64,000 bases of DNA from Rotaria macrura (lineage: Eukaryota > Rotifera > Eurotatoria > Philodinida > Philodinidae): assembly GCA_900239685.1 (NCBI GenBank), contig OENT01000359.1, positions 62,001 to 126,000 of the forward strand, given 5' to 3'. Positions 49,651 through 61,788 of the stretch are shown here, in pieces. The translations under genes and the position numbers were made by a program. Position 1 is the stretch's first letter, and every line of letters begins with the position of its first letter. A model generated the notes under the pieces. That model had not been told where the DNA came from. It was given only the letters and a program-made list of their open reading frames with translations, and made no database searches.

Positions 49651-52124
49651 TTAAAAATATGATCTCGGATCTATACTGAATTTTTGTACTCGATGATTGC
49701 ATTGATCGACGACATAGAGATTACCTTGGCGATCGAATGATATACCCGTCGGTTGATTGAGTTGATTTAGTTGTTCGCCCCGACCACTTCCACCAATAAC
49801 GACACTTCCTTCTGTAGCTCCTGGAAACCAACGAACTATTCGATTATTCCAACTGTCTGCTATGTAGACAGTACCTGGTTGATCGACGAAAATCCCACAT
49901 GGATGCGAGAGTTGTGAGGGACCACAACCGTGACCATGACCGCCAGCTACGACAATACCTTCTTTTGCACCTTCTAGCCATTTCATTACACGGTGATTTT
50001 CATTATCCGATATGTATACTGAATAATCTTGATCGACGAATAGCCATCGAGGACTTTGCAATTGATCCAATCTATTCCCATTTCCATTGCCACCGGCTAC
50101 AATAGTTCCAGTACGTTCGCCGGCTCGATATCGCATAACTTCATGTTTTTTGTTATCAGCAACGTACAGAGCTCCATTTTTATCCATGGCTAATGCGACG
50201 CAACGAATACCTGACACGATTACTTCTCCTTGTTTACCATTTCGACGTGGCCATCGAACTACTCGTAAATTATTATAATCACAAATAATAATGCTATCAT
50301 TATCATGGTCGATGATTAGATCCGTAGGTGAATACAATTGATCAGTTCGATATCCTTCACCACGTCCACCAGCAACCACCTCACCTTTGGTTGCACCATT
50401 TTTCCATTTAACGATACGATGATTATCAAAGTCAGCAACGTGAACCGATTGATCATAATCAATATACAAACCGGATGGTCGTCCTAGTTGATTCAATGCA
50501 TTACCAGTTCCATTTCCACCGGCTACAGTCTGTCCATTTGGCATCCATCTGGCATCAGCATTTATGTCTATCGCATAGAGTGGTACTAGAAAATCAAAAC
50601 AAAAACGTGACAGAAAATCTGTTAATCAAATTGGAATCATAGGACATCTAAAATTTGCCCGTCATATTTTTCTACAATGTTCCATTAAGTTTTTCGTTAT
50701 ACTGAATAGAAACTGTTTGAAAACGAGATATTGTTTCACTTCTGTTTTGAGAATTTTTCTACAGAATCTTAAATGAGGATTCAATGCTCAATATTACCAT
50801 AGATTACTTAACATTTTCTATCCATTCAATGAAAGTAACTGCCATAAATCATCGACGAAATCATTTTCATCGAATACAGAATCTGATAACACACAATGCA
50901 GTACTGCTTAATCTAACAACTTTGAAGGTATTCATGGAAAAAAACGAATCATTGATATTTATTAAATAACAGTTTAATTCAAACTTCAATCATAACAGAA
51001 TATGCCTCATAAAAATGTATGCCTTGTCAATGTTTTTGTAATGTCAAGCAAGCAATCTTTACATGAAATATATCGAAGAAAAGATTATGAAACAAATTCT
51101 AAGTTGGAAAACCTCTTGTCTTGTTGGATTTTCATCACGTAACTTTATTTAAATAAATGGGACAAGAGCCTACTTTTTAAGTATATCACCATTTATGAGG
51201 TATTTCATGAATGTTTATTCGACATGCGATGTATTTCATCGTAAATATACAAGAGAGATCAAAGATAGGAGGCTTAATCTTGAGCTTCTGTATATTTTTC
51301 TTGTAAAAAGTAAGTTTACTGAAGTGTTAAAAATCTTACGAATAATCTTATAGTGTGCATCCTATTAGCTACTAACAGTATCCGTACATCGATGAACATT
51401 GATTTGTATGAATTGATAAATATTTTTTTTGACAGACGTAAACAACGAAATTGCTTTTTCTCGTGCACAAAAACATTTCATTTTTCATAGGTTATACCTA
51501 TGTATAATATTGTGAATCTATTTTTAATAGATCGTAAACAAACGCGTTCTGTCTATGATATAATCAAGTCAACTCACAGATTTTTTGTTTTTCTTCGATA
51601 CTGATAAGATGATCCCAGTCGGTATCATTATTTTCAACTAGAATAAATTTGCTCTTCGCCGGTAGATTCAATTGATCTAATGATAATTGTATTTGATTAA
51701 TAGTAGTTCGAAGTCGTTCAATGTCGTCTTCAGCGAAATCATCATCTTCTTGTAGAGTTCCTATTTCTTTAGTTAGTATGTTGAATTGATTTATTAATTT
51801 AATCCTATCTAGATTAAGTAGTTCAGTAAGTTGACAACGAATTTTCTCAGCTGTCTTGTGCACATTCTCGATTGTTTCATTTTCCCATTGGTCAATTTGA
51901 GACAACAGTTCAGCTGGTGGAATCATCGGTCGATTCATTTCATCCATTTGTTTGAGTAATTCTTCTTGCACTTTTGCCACGTCAACATCAAAAGTTACAG
52001 ATAGTTGTTGACGATGTTCATTGAAATGTTTAACACAAAAGTATGATTTACATCCAGCACAATTACATTTAGCCGCTATCTTATCACATACAGAACACCG
52101 ATTTGTTTCTTGTCCTGTTGTCAT
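49651..52124 (-). CDS. B-box / coiled-coil / six-NHL-repeat protein
   Basis: Coding exons 52124-51578 and 50585-49651 join in phase 1 to give 493 aa; the intervening intron is 992 nt. An acceptor at 52129 and a matching donor at about 52203 indicate a 5' non-coding exon upstream of 52204. Residues of about 9-40 form a B-box-type zinc finger (CSVCDK...CNCAGC...YFCVKHFNEH). Residues of about 50-165 are charged and helical, predicted coiled coil. The second exon encodes six NHL repeats, each with the pattern AGG.G.G...(D/S)QL..P..(L/I)..D....(Y/V)(I/V)(A/S)D..N.R(I/V).(R/K)W, enough to close a six-bladed propeller. The layout resembles TRIM-NHL proteins without the RING domain, so ubiquitin-ligase activity is not expected; NHL propellers bind RNA or protein. 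This combination forms large families in bdelloid rotifers. Confidence 0.92.
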
Positions 52125-52130
52125 GTTTCT

Positions 52131-53602
52131 AAAAAAACGAAAAGAAATAAATGGATATTGATACATAACATCGTCGTTTACATCTACAACATTGTTATAT
52201 TACCTTGAAAAGTCTGTCGGAGAATTATATTGGAGAAGATATTCAGTACACCGTGTTGTCTATGCACTGTGGGTCGATTCGAAGGGGTAACGAGAAAAAG
52301 AGAAAAAGAAACAGTTCGTCAGTTTTTTGCGCGTTCTCCTATTTCATAATTTGTGTCCATGAAAAGAAAAGATGTGAGGATGAAATTACTTGATCTTAAG
52401 ACACAAGAAAAAGAAAAAAAATCATCGACAATGTTACTACGCAAGTCACCTTTTTGACAATTTAACAAATAAGAACTAATCATATTCTCACTCAGAGAAA
52501 AAGAAAGTGGCTTTTTTTGATTACCTTGATTGTCAATTAATTGTTACTTGGATATATAAGCATCGATTGAATCGAAAAACAAAAGAACAAACCTAGTAAC
52601 TAGTGAAAATCACACTCGCATCAACTGTTAAGATTTACAAGAGTATTTATCTTGAATCATGTGTTGAACTATCATGAGAATGTCCTTTTGTTTCTTGACA
52701 AATAAGTATTCAAGTATTGTAAAAAAAAACGAAATATGATCGGTATTATTTTTACGGGGTTCTCATTTCGTATGCATAGATTTACTACTGAGAGTTTATT
52801 TGAATAGAGTTATCCAAGCATATATCTTTTAAATGTTACAACAGATATTAACAGCCAATATAGAACTATTTCCAATGTTCAACTACTGTATTATATCCTA
52901 CTTAAATAGTTCATACGATAAAGTGCACAGAAAGGTATCCTGAATTATGGTTGCTGAAATTAAAATATGCATTCGACCGTACCTGCGAGTTGATTCATTG
53001 AAATAATTTCAATTAAACCTTATCGATATGTATATTCATAAAATTATTTTATCTCCATGAAATTCAGATGTTAAAACTGAGAGTTACTTTGAAAAGGAGA
53101 TTTTTCATTAGCATTCAATATTACGCATACACGTGAATATCATATAGTTACCTGGTGTATTATTTACTTAGTATCGAATACTTTTTGTTGTTTTAGTTGT
53201 TCAATAAAGTTTTCATTTCTTTAGTTCATAATTATGAGTGGTTCTTTCGAAAGTGGGTATAGATGTGGATAGGGCCACAAAAATAGTTAGGAGAAGGTGG
53301 GTTACAAATATCTGTTTTTTGAATCTGCTTTTTTATGAAAAATTCCGTTCCCACAAACGATTCGACTAAGCTTCATGTCTTTGGAGACAGTTTACGTTCG
53401 TGAGTCCGAGTCTGAGTCTTATCTTCATGGTTACAGTCACACCCACACATCCAAGAAGCACTTTTTTTATTCCTCTCGAAACAATAGTTTTAGAGAAAAA
53501 CGTCATAAGATATAGAGTATGATTCATTGTACTGTGTCACTCCTCTTTCTTCCTCTTATCACTATCATTTGGTCCTCCTCTATTGCATAAACAGAAGTCT
53601 CC
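52131..53602. other. Intergenic with 5' UTR exon of the NHL gene
   Basis: Contains the inferred non-coding first exon of the B-box/NHL gene (ending at 52204 with donor AAG/GTAATA on the minus strand), then about 1.4 kb between divergent genes. A short run of three GAGTC-based hexamers occurs near 53400. Otherwise nothing recognised. Confidence 0.4.
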
Positions 53603-54355
53603 ATGATGACATTACAATTTGAGTCGATTCCTAATGAAATTTTTCTACACGAACTATTTTCATATTTGTCGCTGATCGATTTAAATTATGCGTTTCTAAT
53701 ATTAAACCAACGCTTTAACAAATTGGTTCGTGTTGCTTTGGCCGAAAGAATACATCATATAAATTTAACACGTAATATGAAATCGGATGAGATTGCTTTC
53801 ACTATTGATTGTGTTTTGCCAAATCTTGCAGACAACCATCAATTAAAAACTTTGGAACTATCCAATGTTAATCACTTCAGAAAATTTCTAAATCATACTA
53901 ATCGAATTAAAACAAATTATCTGAATAAAATCATAATAATTCCATTCATTAATGATATCAATTTTGATGTTATAATCAACTTTTTATCTGATTGTATTCA
54001 ACTAAAGGAGGTTAAACTCAATGTTACAACTAATTCCGATAGCAGTTGGACTGATAGTCGAAAATGGACTCATTGGTTTGAAACGTTGCAGAACAACAAT
54101 AGACAACATACGCTAACGACACTTGACATATGTGTATGGTGTATAAATACGAATGATGTAATGAATTTTGATTCACGACATTGGCATCGAGGTGGTAGTT
54201 ATCGTGATAATAGAAATTGGAAAGTACAATTAAAATCAGATGACGATTTTAATTGGAAACGACCGAGACGACGATCTGTTGAATTCAGCAGAAGTGATCA
54301 AGATTATTTAACACTTTTTCAAAATCAACAAAATTCAAAATGTAAACTTTCTTAA
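53603..54355 (+). CDS. F-box protein
   Basis: Single-exon gene of 250 aa. Residues 6-45 form an F-box (FESIPNEIFLHELFSYLSLI then DLNYAFLILNQRFNKLV), the Skp1-binding helix bundle of SCF ubiquitin ligases. The middle third has leucine-rich, LRR-like spacing (LKTLELSNV, LKEVKLNV, LTTLDICVW) that probably recognises a substrate. The C-terminal part is basic and Trp/Asp-rich. At 250 aa it is shorter than many members of this family, whose LRR region often runs beyond 400 residues, so it may be C-terminally reduced. A second start (MTL) lies one codon downstream. AATAAA at 54388-54393 lies 33 nt past the stop. Confidence 0.85.
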   Translation: MMTLQFESIPNEIFLHELFSYLSLIDLNYAFLILNQRFNKLVRVALAERIHHINLTRNMKSDEIAFTIDCVLPNLADNHQLKTLELSNVNHFRKFLNHTNRIKTNYLNKIIIIPFINDINFDVIINFLSDCIQLKEVKLNVTTNSDSSWTDSRKWTHWFETLQNNNRQHTLTTLDICVWCINTNDVMNFDSRHWHRGGSYRDNRNWKVQLKSDDDFNWKRPRRRSVEFSRSDQDYLTLFQNQQNSKCKLS

Positions 54356-54393
54356 CTCTTATCTATAAATCTATTTTTTTTTGACATCAATAA

Positions 54394-56531
54394 ATATCTT
54401 ATGATAAAATTTTTCGATCAACACTGTTTGAATAGAAGGTGCATGCAGTGACTATTAATTCGAATAATACATTTTTATTCTCCTTTATTTTAGCACATTG
54501 AAACAACGGTTAGTTTTATATGAGTGCTGTCCTGTTGAACATCGGTTGTCGACATAACTGAAGAGTTTGTTAAAAAGAAACCATTCAAACAACATTAACG
54601 AATGTTCTTCAAGATAAATAGTAGTACGTAACGGATATTTTTGATTTAGTAGCACAGAAACATATGCTTCTATAAGATTCTACGTTTATAGGATTTTATT
54701 ATAAATGCCAACAAATAATATATGATTTGACACGTTGACCTATTTATTATAGGCAATGGAATTAGCAGAATAATCGAAAAATTTAGAAAAAATCTATAGA
54801 TACTTGATGTCATCCACTTAGCAATATGCGAAACTTTCAAGTCACAGCTGGTAAAAACTCTGTTCATGGCCTTGTGTCGAACAGCTGTTTTGAAAGAATA
54901 GATTCTTTCTTTATTAGTATATAGAAGAAAATATATAGAATCAAGTATACTATGCGATCGGCATTCAATAACATAGTCATGCATTCGAATTGTCAGTTCT
55001 AACTGAAGTAAAATCTAGTGATAAAAACATTTGCACGATAGACACATTTTCTACAAAGTTCTCATACGTCCTGAATGATATTCTATCTACGTTACATGTC
55101 ATGTTGAGTGATAGTGTGAGTTCGACAAAGATCGATCGTCGTACAACCTCATTACAAAATCGATAACGTATATTTTCAATTTGGCCACTATTGACAAGTA
55201 CAATGAAAATTATTCTTCAATCGCTCTTTGATGTCATAATCTACAGTTGACATAAAAGAGTCACATCATATGCCTATGATGTAACGTTGAATAGATTTGT
55301 CTCTTAAGTAAAAGAAGTAGACATGAATCGATTGTTAATTATCCATTCTACATTTTCAAAACTTCGTTGGTTTCCGTTAATAGATTCCTTTTAATTTCAG
55401 ACTGACGCTTTCATCTCATTCTATTCGGAGCATTGTATAAATTGTTGTGCAATACTTGACTACATGACATACTATAAGTCATCTTGAAATACAAAATTAA
55501 CAAGCGAACATCTTATTCTCCAGTTGTTTTCCTTTTCGATTTCATTCAAACCTTTAATACAAAGTTGAAATTCTATTGAAGTAGACAGGCAAGATTTACC
55601 TACCTAGGAAACACACAAGAGCAAGACTTGAGAGTTTCCAAAGTTAAGAGTGAAAAATATGTCGTGATAAACTATGATTCTGATGTCATTATGTCTTTGA
55701 CCATCGGTGATGATCTAACTGATTTTTGAAATGGTATAGTTTCTACTATTATTCAAGTGGTTTCATCTTATTCAATGTTTGAATTCCTTGTAGATAGTGT
55801 TTAAGAGATTATTATTGAATATGTATTTTAATAAATGTTCTCGTCAATCGCATCTACGATAGACAGAATAGTCCTTTTAATAAAATATAAATTAATAATA
55901 GCTTCGTATACTAAATAGTTAAGCACTCTTCCGATATAAGAATTGTGTAACAAGATGTTTACTAAATGAAAGTGGACATGTATATGATAAAATTTAGTTA
56001 ATGATTGATAACTCTTTGCAATTTCCACCAATAATATAACTTGATGGTGAGCTAATCTGTAGAGCTATGTAGTCTTCAGAATTAAAAGCTTGATTACTTG
56101 AAAACACCAGATTTAAATCAGAATTTCATGCCATGTTTGATGCTGTCTAGAAATTTGATAGTTTTGAATATCAAGTTTTCTAACAACTATTCTGTTAATG
56201 GTTTACAAACGAATTCGACTATTGCAATGACTATGAATAGGTTATATAGTTAGTTAATTGGCTAGATGACTTGAAATTTTTTGAATCATCAACTTAACGA
56301 TTTTCAACACAATTAGACGACATCTATATGAAAACTATGAACTTATATTATTCTCTTATATGATTTTTCATTGTGTAAAATTTCGTCTAACGACGAACAT
56401 ACTCTTATCTGAGACAATATAAATAATCAATTCAAATAGCTATATAGCTGAGTTTAGTTGAAATCGTTGATTGGCTAGAAAATATAAGGTTTAAATGTCG
56501 TTATCACTGTTGATCTTTGTTTGCAATTAAA
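54394..56531. other. Intergenic, nothing recognised
   Basis: About 2.1 kb of AT-rich sequence between two plus-strand genes. The 104-aa minus-strand frame at 54670-54984 has no splice, domain or composition support. Confidence 0.5.
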
Positions 56532-57099
56532 ATGTCACTGTGTAGGATTGTTCGTCCTTACTACTTGAGTATACTCAAACGAGAGAAGAGTAGTTCAGCG
56601 AAAGCTGATTTACGTGATCGATCATTATATAAATATTTCGTAGATTTTCAAACTCGGTAAGTTTTCTATAAATTATACACTTCATAAAATAAGAAAAGTG
56701 CCAACTAGATGGCGTGACAATGATATCTATGGTCATGTAAATAATGTTGTCTATGGTGAATGGATTGATTCGATCGTTAATAAATATTTAATTGAAAAAT
56801 GTTCACTTGAACCTTCAACATCTCCACTGATAGGCTTTGTTGTTTCTTCGTATTGTGATTATTATGCGCCGGTAACATATCCATCAAAAATATCAGCTGG
56901 CTTGTTTGTTAAACGAATAGGTAAATCGTCTGTTGATTATTCTGTTGGAATATTTGACAATGAACAATCAACAAAGGCATTAGCTGTTGGTGGTTTTACT
57001 CATGTTTTTGTTGATCGAATCAATCGTCGTCCTCAATCAATCAATGATCAAATGAAACAGCAACTATTATCGATATCAAATTCAATTGATGAAAAATAA
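56532..57099 (+). CDS. Hotdog-fold acyl-CoA thioesterase
   Basis: Exons 56532-56656 and 56694-57099 join in phase 2 (176 aa) across a 37-nt intron. The first 45 residues are basic and Ser/Tyr-rich (MSLCRIVRPYYLSILKREKS), possibly a mitochondrial targeting segment. From residue 44 the sequence follows the YbgC/FcbC (4HBT) family: RWRDNDIYGHVNNVVYGEWI contains the catalytic Asp (D of RDND) and the G-H-V-N-N helix start, followed by the strands SYCDYYAPVTYP and SVDYSVGIFD and ending AVGGFTHVFVD. It should hydrolyse acyl-CoA thioesters to free acid and CoA; the chain length cannot be read from sequence. The stop codon is embedded in AATAAA. Confidence 0.88.
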
Positions 57100-57100
57100 A
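57095..57100 (+). terminator. Poly(A) signal containing the stop codon
   Basis: AATAAA in which the central TAA (57097-57099) is the stop codon of the thioesterase gene, implying a 3' UTR of about 10-25 nt if this signal is used. Confidence 0.5.
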
Positions 57101-57512
57101 GTTTTCCGTTCATTTTGTTGTTATTCTATAATCTTAGAACTGATAAAAATTATGATAAGATTCTAACATCTAGCTATCTCTTAGCTCTCATGATTTTTAG
57201 ATAAACGATTTTTTTTATCTCTAACGCTGTATTAAATGATAGTTACCTTTCATTCGAAATGAAAATATAACGGCTTTCATAGTATAAACGCAAAGGAGGA
57301 GTACATCTACATTCTTGAATTTTAATAATGTTGTTTCATTATAAAAGAAGACAATATCGTTCAAGTAATTTAAAGTAGGAAGAATGGACAGGGTTTATGC
57401 CGATCTGCAGCAGAGATATTTCATCAATTTACATAATTAAACTATTGATTTTGAAAGAAAAGCTGAAAAACGAATCGTTTAGCTATGATGACAGTAAAAC
57501 TTTTCTTTTCAG

Positions 57513-58118
57513 ATGTCTACAACCAACGAAATCAAAATAATCATTGGTGAAGGATACGCATGGATTTTATTAGAAGCTCTTCTAATATCAATTCATATGT
57601 GGATAACTGGAATGGCAATTATGTCAGTGCGAAAAGAAGTATTTAACAAAGATTTCTATCAAAAGAAATTTCCTCAATATAAACAATTGGCAAAAATTAT
57701 GAGACCAGACGCAGGCTATCCGGATGATGGACAAGGAAAATTAGCCGATCTGTTAGATGATGAACAATGGTTCTTGTTAAATAATTATCGACGAGCTCAT
57801 ATGAACTACCTTGAGGTATTCAATTTTTTTCTAATTCGTTCACAGAAGTCGAAAATGTCATTTTAGGGAGGCTTTGCAGTATTAGTACCCTTATTAATAT
57901 CTGGCCTTTCTTATACTCGTTTGGCTTTTTTCACTGGCATCGCCTATATCGTAGGCCGAGAAATATATAATCAAGGTTACCGCCGATCAGGTTCCAAAGG
58001 TCGTCTGATTGGTGTACTCATCCTTGATTTGGCCCTTTTGCTTTTATGGGCAATGGCGCTTTACACATGTTTCCATTGGGGGAATGGTTTAAATGGATTG
58101 AAGAGACTTATTTTCTAA
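57513..58118 (+). CDS. MGST3: MAPEG protein, microsomal glutathione S-transferase 3-like
   Basis: Exons 57513-57815 and 57867-58118 (51-nt intron) give 184 aa. Four hydrophobic segments fit the MAPEG four-helix fold: WILLEALLISIHMWITGMAI, then FAVLVPLLISGLSYTRLAFF after the loop, FTGIAYIVGREIYNQGY and LILDLALLLLWAMALYTCFH. The loop before helix 2 carries NNYRRAHMNYLE, the counterpart of the R-A-H-x-N-x-L-E glutathione-binding motif of MGST3/LTC4S. It probably acts in ER or mitochondrial membranes in glutathione conjugation or peroxidase activity. An insertion in the first loop (KIMRPDAGYPDDGQGKLADL) makes it longer than the 152-aa human MGST3. The ATG lies immediately after TTTTCAG (acceptor AG 57511-57512). 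Confidence 0.88.
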
Positions 58119-60378
58119 AATACACAAACATTCTAATTGTGTATCAAGCGAGAAAAAGTTGTCTTAGAAAATCATTTCGAACTGTTGTTTTTTTGATTTT
58201 TAAAATTGAATCATGCAATAAATGTCAAACCAGTCGTGCAATAAGGGAATCTTTTGAGAAAATTAAATCCAATCATTTATGAATTTTTCGTAATTTAATA
58301 AATCTGAAAATGAGGTGTACTATCTCAATGAACGTCTCGTTATCTTCTGTACTTAAATATTTTATTTTTTAAGACCTCCGCCCATGTTTCCAATAACAAA
58401 TTAGATCCCGCATCGAATAGTATTTTAGCTTTTGTTATGATGCGATCATACTAGTTAGAAAAAAAGATACCATCACATGGTGAATAATATATATGTATAT
58501 AGAACTTAACACTACAAAGATAATGATCCGGTGTATTGAAATCAATTCACAAATGATATTATTGCTTAAGGTAGATGTTTCACAATTACAATCGAACCGT
58601 TAAAGCAATAGCAATTATGTTTAAACTCGATAGCCCAGGATTAACTTCGAGATGATTTTCATTAGTGTATGATTCTCTCGATTCATTTTCTTCCTTCAAC
58701 AATGGTGAGATTGGAATCGGGATAGATTTCAAAATCTTTCTAAACACAATCTATGATTGACTTGTAAAAGAAATCGAAACATTCCATATTTGAACAGATG
58801 ACTCAAAGAAATATCATTGTCTTTGGAAAGTTTAATATAGTAAGAGAAAGTGAAATCAATTTTCAAATGAGAAATTTATAGTATTTTCTTCTTTCATCCC
58901 TAAAGAGAAATAAAAATTATCTTTGATAGTTGTTCGACTATTATCAAGTTATCTATGATAATATCAAAGTGGCAATAAAAGCATTTATTCCATTTCAATT
59001 TCATCAACATTTTCTTCTAGTGACGAATTTTCTGTTTTATGTATGAGCTTGGTCGTTCTTTTGTGCATTGGGACGAAACTCGATTATGGGTAAGACATGA
59101 TGACACTACATTATACATCCAAGAGAGTCAACGAACAATTGACAAGATTATTTTAGTTCATAAATTGGCAGTTTCTTGTTCACTTCTTTTAATACTGACT
59201 GTTCGTCTCAGTCAATTTTATTTCCCTATGAGACGGCGAATAAATAGTTTTACAGGCATATAGTTCTTTGATTAGAGAAAACCAAGCGTTTGTCTAACTT
59301 AAAAAAAGCCTAATGAAACAGAAGTGTCTGTCAAAGTATAACTAGACGTATTAGCTATACACCATATATATTTCTCGCCTGACTGTCAAATATTTCTAAA
59401 GAAAATAATACATGTCACAATCGATAGATCGCTTCCGACCTTGAAGCAAATATCGATAAGTATTCATTAGTCAGCAGGCAATCGATGCATATACTATGCG
59501 TATTATCCGTGTATCAAGAGTAGACTGACTCGTCAGATGAGTGCTACTGTGAGATAAGAAATCGGTCATGAACCCGTTTAAAGTGATTTTGATAAAGAAA
59601 TCATCTTTCATAGAGTTTTACCACAAAATTACATAGGATTCATCGTATCTCTACGCTTGTTCGCCCTCGACGTTCAACCCCGGAAATTTCAGTATAAATT
59701 ATTTTCTCAATGCATCTCACTCTTTTAACGTTCTGCATTATTTTCGAAATGTGTACGTGTCAGTTTGGATGACGATGTGAATTGCAAGATAAAAGTGATA
59801 CTTACATGAAAGAACGCCTAACGACATGTATCCACCTAGACATTTTAAGTAATCATTGGTTTGTTGTAAGACAAAAAACAAAATTTCTTATGTCTGTCGT
59901 ATAAAAATAAAATTTATATGGTAATTAATGCCTGGAAAAGTAAACAATGGTCGGCAGGTGTTTTTTCTCAAGCGATGCTTTGTTTCTGGAAGAGATTCTC
60001 GCCATCCTAGATTTTTTTGATAGAGGTTTCGTAAGAATATGATAAAAGTACATGTTTAACGTGGTGAATTTTTAAAATAAATTGTTGCAAATGAAGTTTC
60101 TTAGCTTTTATTTCATCGTATAATTTAACACTAGATTCATCAAGATATGAAACATATGATTGAAATTATCAAGATCTTTTATACAAGAGAATAGTACTCA
60201 ATTATGCTGCATATATATTAATAGAAAACTAACCCATGTTCTCATAAGCACCATATGAAATACAATTACCAACAAGAAACCGATGAATAATAAAAATCTT
60301 TTCTTTTCAATGACGATTAATTATTCCCTTTTAATATTTATTTTAAACAAAATATTTTACACGAACTATTCAATTCGA
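58119..60378. other. Intergenic, one coding-like scrap
   Basis: About 2.3 kb with no exon chain. On the minus strand around 58375-58450 a 25-codon stretch (KAKILFDAGSNLLLETWAEV) looks protein-like but has no splice sites or matching neighbours. Nothing else recognised. Confidence 0.4.
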
Positions 60379-61144
60379 TCAAAATTTTTCAAATACAAAT
60401 TGACTCAATTCATCGTCATGTGTCAGCTCAAAACTACCGCTTTCGTTGTTTAATTTCATGTCATCATACCATTTCCCTTTAAAATGTTTGTCTTCAGCAT
60501 TCCAAATAAGTTGAATTGTTATATCGTGTCGAGCTTTTGTAGACTCATCAAAATTATCGGATCGATACATTTTTTTCAGACCAATTCGACGAGTTCTTTC
60601 TGAATATAGGCCGTCGATATCGAAAGCACCTACATCATCGATTCCGGATCCAGTTACTGTCTTCGTTGGAAAATGGAATGAAAGAAAAAATCGATGAAGA
60701 CCAGACCATTTCTTACATCGATTATAACGACCAATCCAAAATCCGGTTGGAAAAATGAATTCATGTTCAATTGATCTAGGAATTTCAGGAAATGCAAATT
60801 TAACAAATCTTCTATTTGATCGTCGTGCGTTGCATTTACAAATGTTACCACCATGGAAATAACGTAACACGGCAACAAGAATAACTAGCAAGATAACGAA
60901 CGCACAGCCAATACTGATAGCGATATACTTACAATAGTGTGCGGTACATGAATTTGTATTTCTGTAGCCATATTTATTGGCATATCTACCTAAAATCGAA
61001 AAGTAATCTAAGAGCATTTTAGTGTGACTTATCTATGAAAATAGTTTTTAATATAACAGCATTATGCTTTTTTTTACCTTGCTCGCTGTGCACTATCGTT
61101 ATAATAAAGACAAGTATCAATGTTAGAAGTAAAATTGTGCGCAT
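60379..61144 (-). CDS. Single-pass membrane protein, unknown domain
   Basis: Exons 61144-61078 and 60989-60379 join in phase 1 (225 aa). Exon 1 is a signal peptide (MRTILLLTLILVFIITIVHS). A short extracellular stretch with two cysteines precedes a transmembrane helix (YIAISIGCAFVILLVILVAV), then CKCNARRSNRR as a basic stop-transfer segment. The remaining 140 residues would be cytoplasmic and read as a beta-rich domain: FIFPTGFWIGRYNRCKKWSG, FFLSFHF, VTGSGIDDVGAFDIDGLYSE, KKMYRS, ITIQLIWN, FKGKWYD, GSFELT. The G-x-G-x-DD-x-G-x-F-x-I-x-G core with a later F-x-G-x-W recurs in eukaryotic proteins of unclear function. I cannot name the family. Signal peptide plus single TM suggests a type I membrane protein. 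Confidence 0.75.
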
Positions 61145-61788
61145 ATTTTATCAATAATGTTGGCTGAACTGAAGAATTGAGAAATGACTGAAATTTTCTT
61201 TTCTTTCTTTCACTCTAGGACTACGCGTCTGGCAGATACATTCTTGTTTAGAAAACGATTGGCGAGAATTACAACGGCTGACGTTTTCTTTGTTCCTTCA
61301 AAGTCATTATTCTAGTTATAGTAGAATTTGAGAGCGATGTTCGAACCAGAATGCAGATGTCAATTTAAATCTTTGAGGCTAGTGTTATGTTAATTGTTAT
61401 TTTAAAAATACGTGTAGTAACAGCGTAGCAGAAAAGAATCTACGAAGATTTTTCAAACTGTCATCAAGAACAGTGGATTTTCATAAGACAAAATATCATA
61501 GCTCAATCATACTTTTCTGTAGATGATCAATAGACAGATGGAAAGCTATTTTGCGTATATCATGAGTCTATTTATTCATATCACTTGTATTAGCAAAATA
61601 CATCAATTCAACTGATTTTGAAATACAATAATATGATACCAAATACACAGCAATCATTGCCTTTATGCATATTATGAGAAAACATCATGACTATATTGTC
61701 AAATCTATTTTTCATTCTTATTCATCAAACTCCATCCATTTAGATATAGTTTATTCCCTAAACTGAAGGGAGCTTTGGATGTTATAAA
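61145..61788. other. Upstream region of the membrane-protein gene
   Basis: AT-rich sequence with no supported ORF; presumed to hold the promoter of the minus-strand membrane-protein gene. Confidence 0.4.

Noticed and set aside
49899-50278. Two plus-strand frames across the NHL gene
   Set aside because: Antisense shadows of the NHL repeats.
53390-53460. GAGTC-type hexamer repeat and GC-richer patch, considered as telomere-like or promoter element
   Set aside because: Only about three imperfect copies; no telomeric G-rich array and no matching known promoter motif.
54670-54984. 104-aa minus-strand frame
   Set aside because: No supporting features; no splice sites, signal peptide or recognisable motif.
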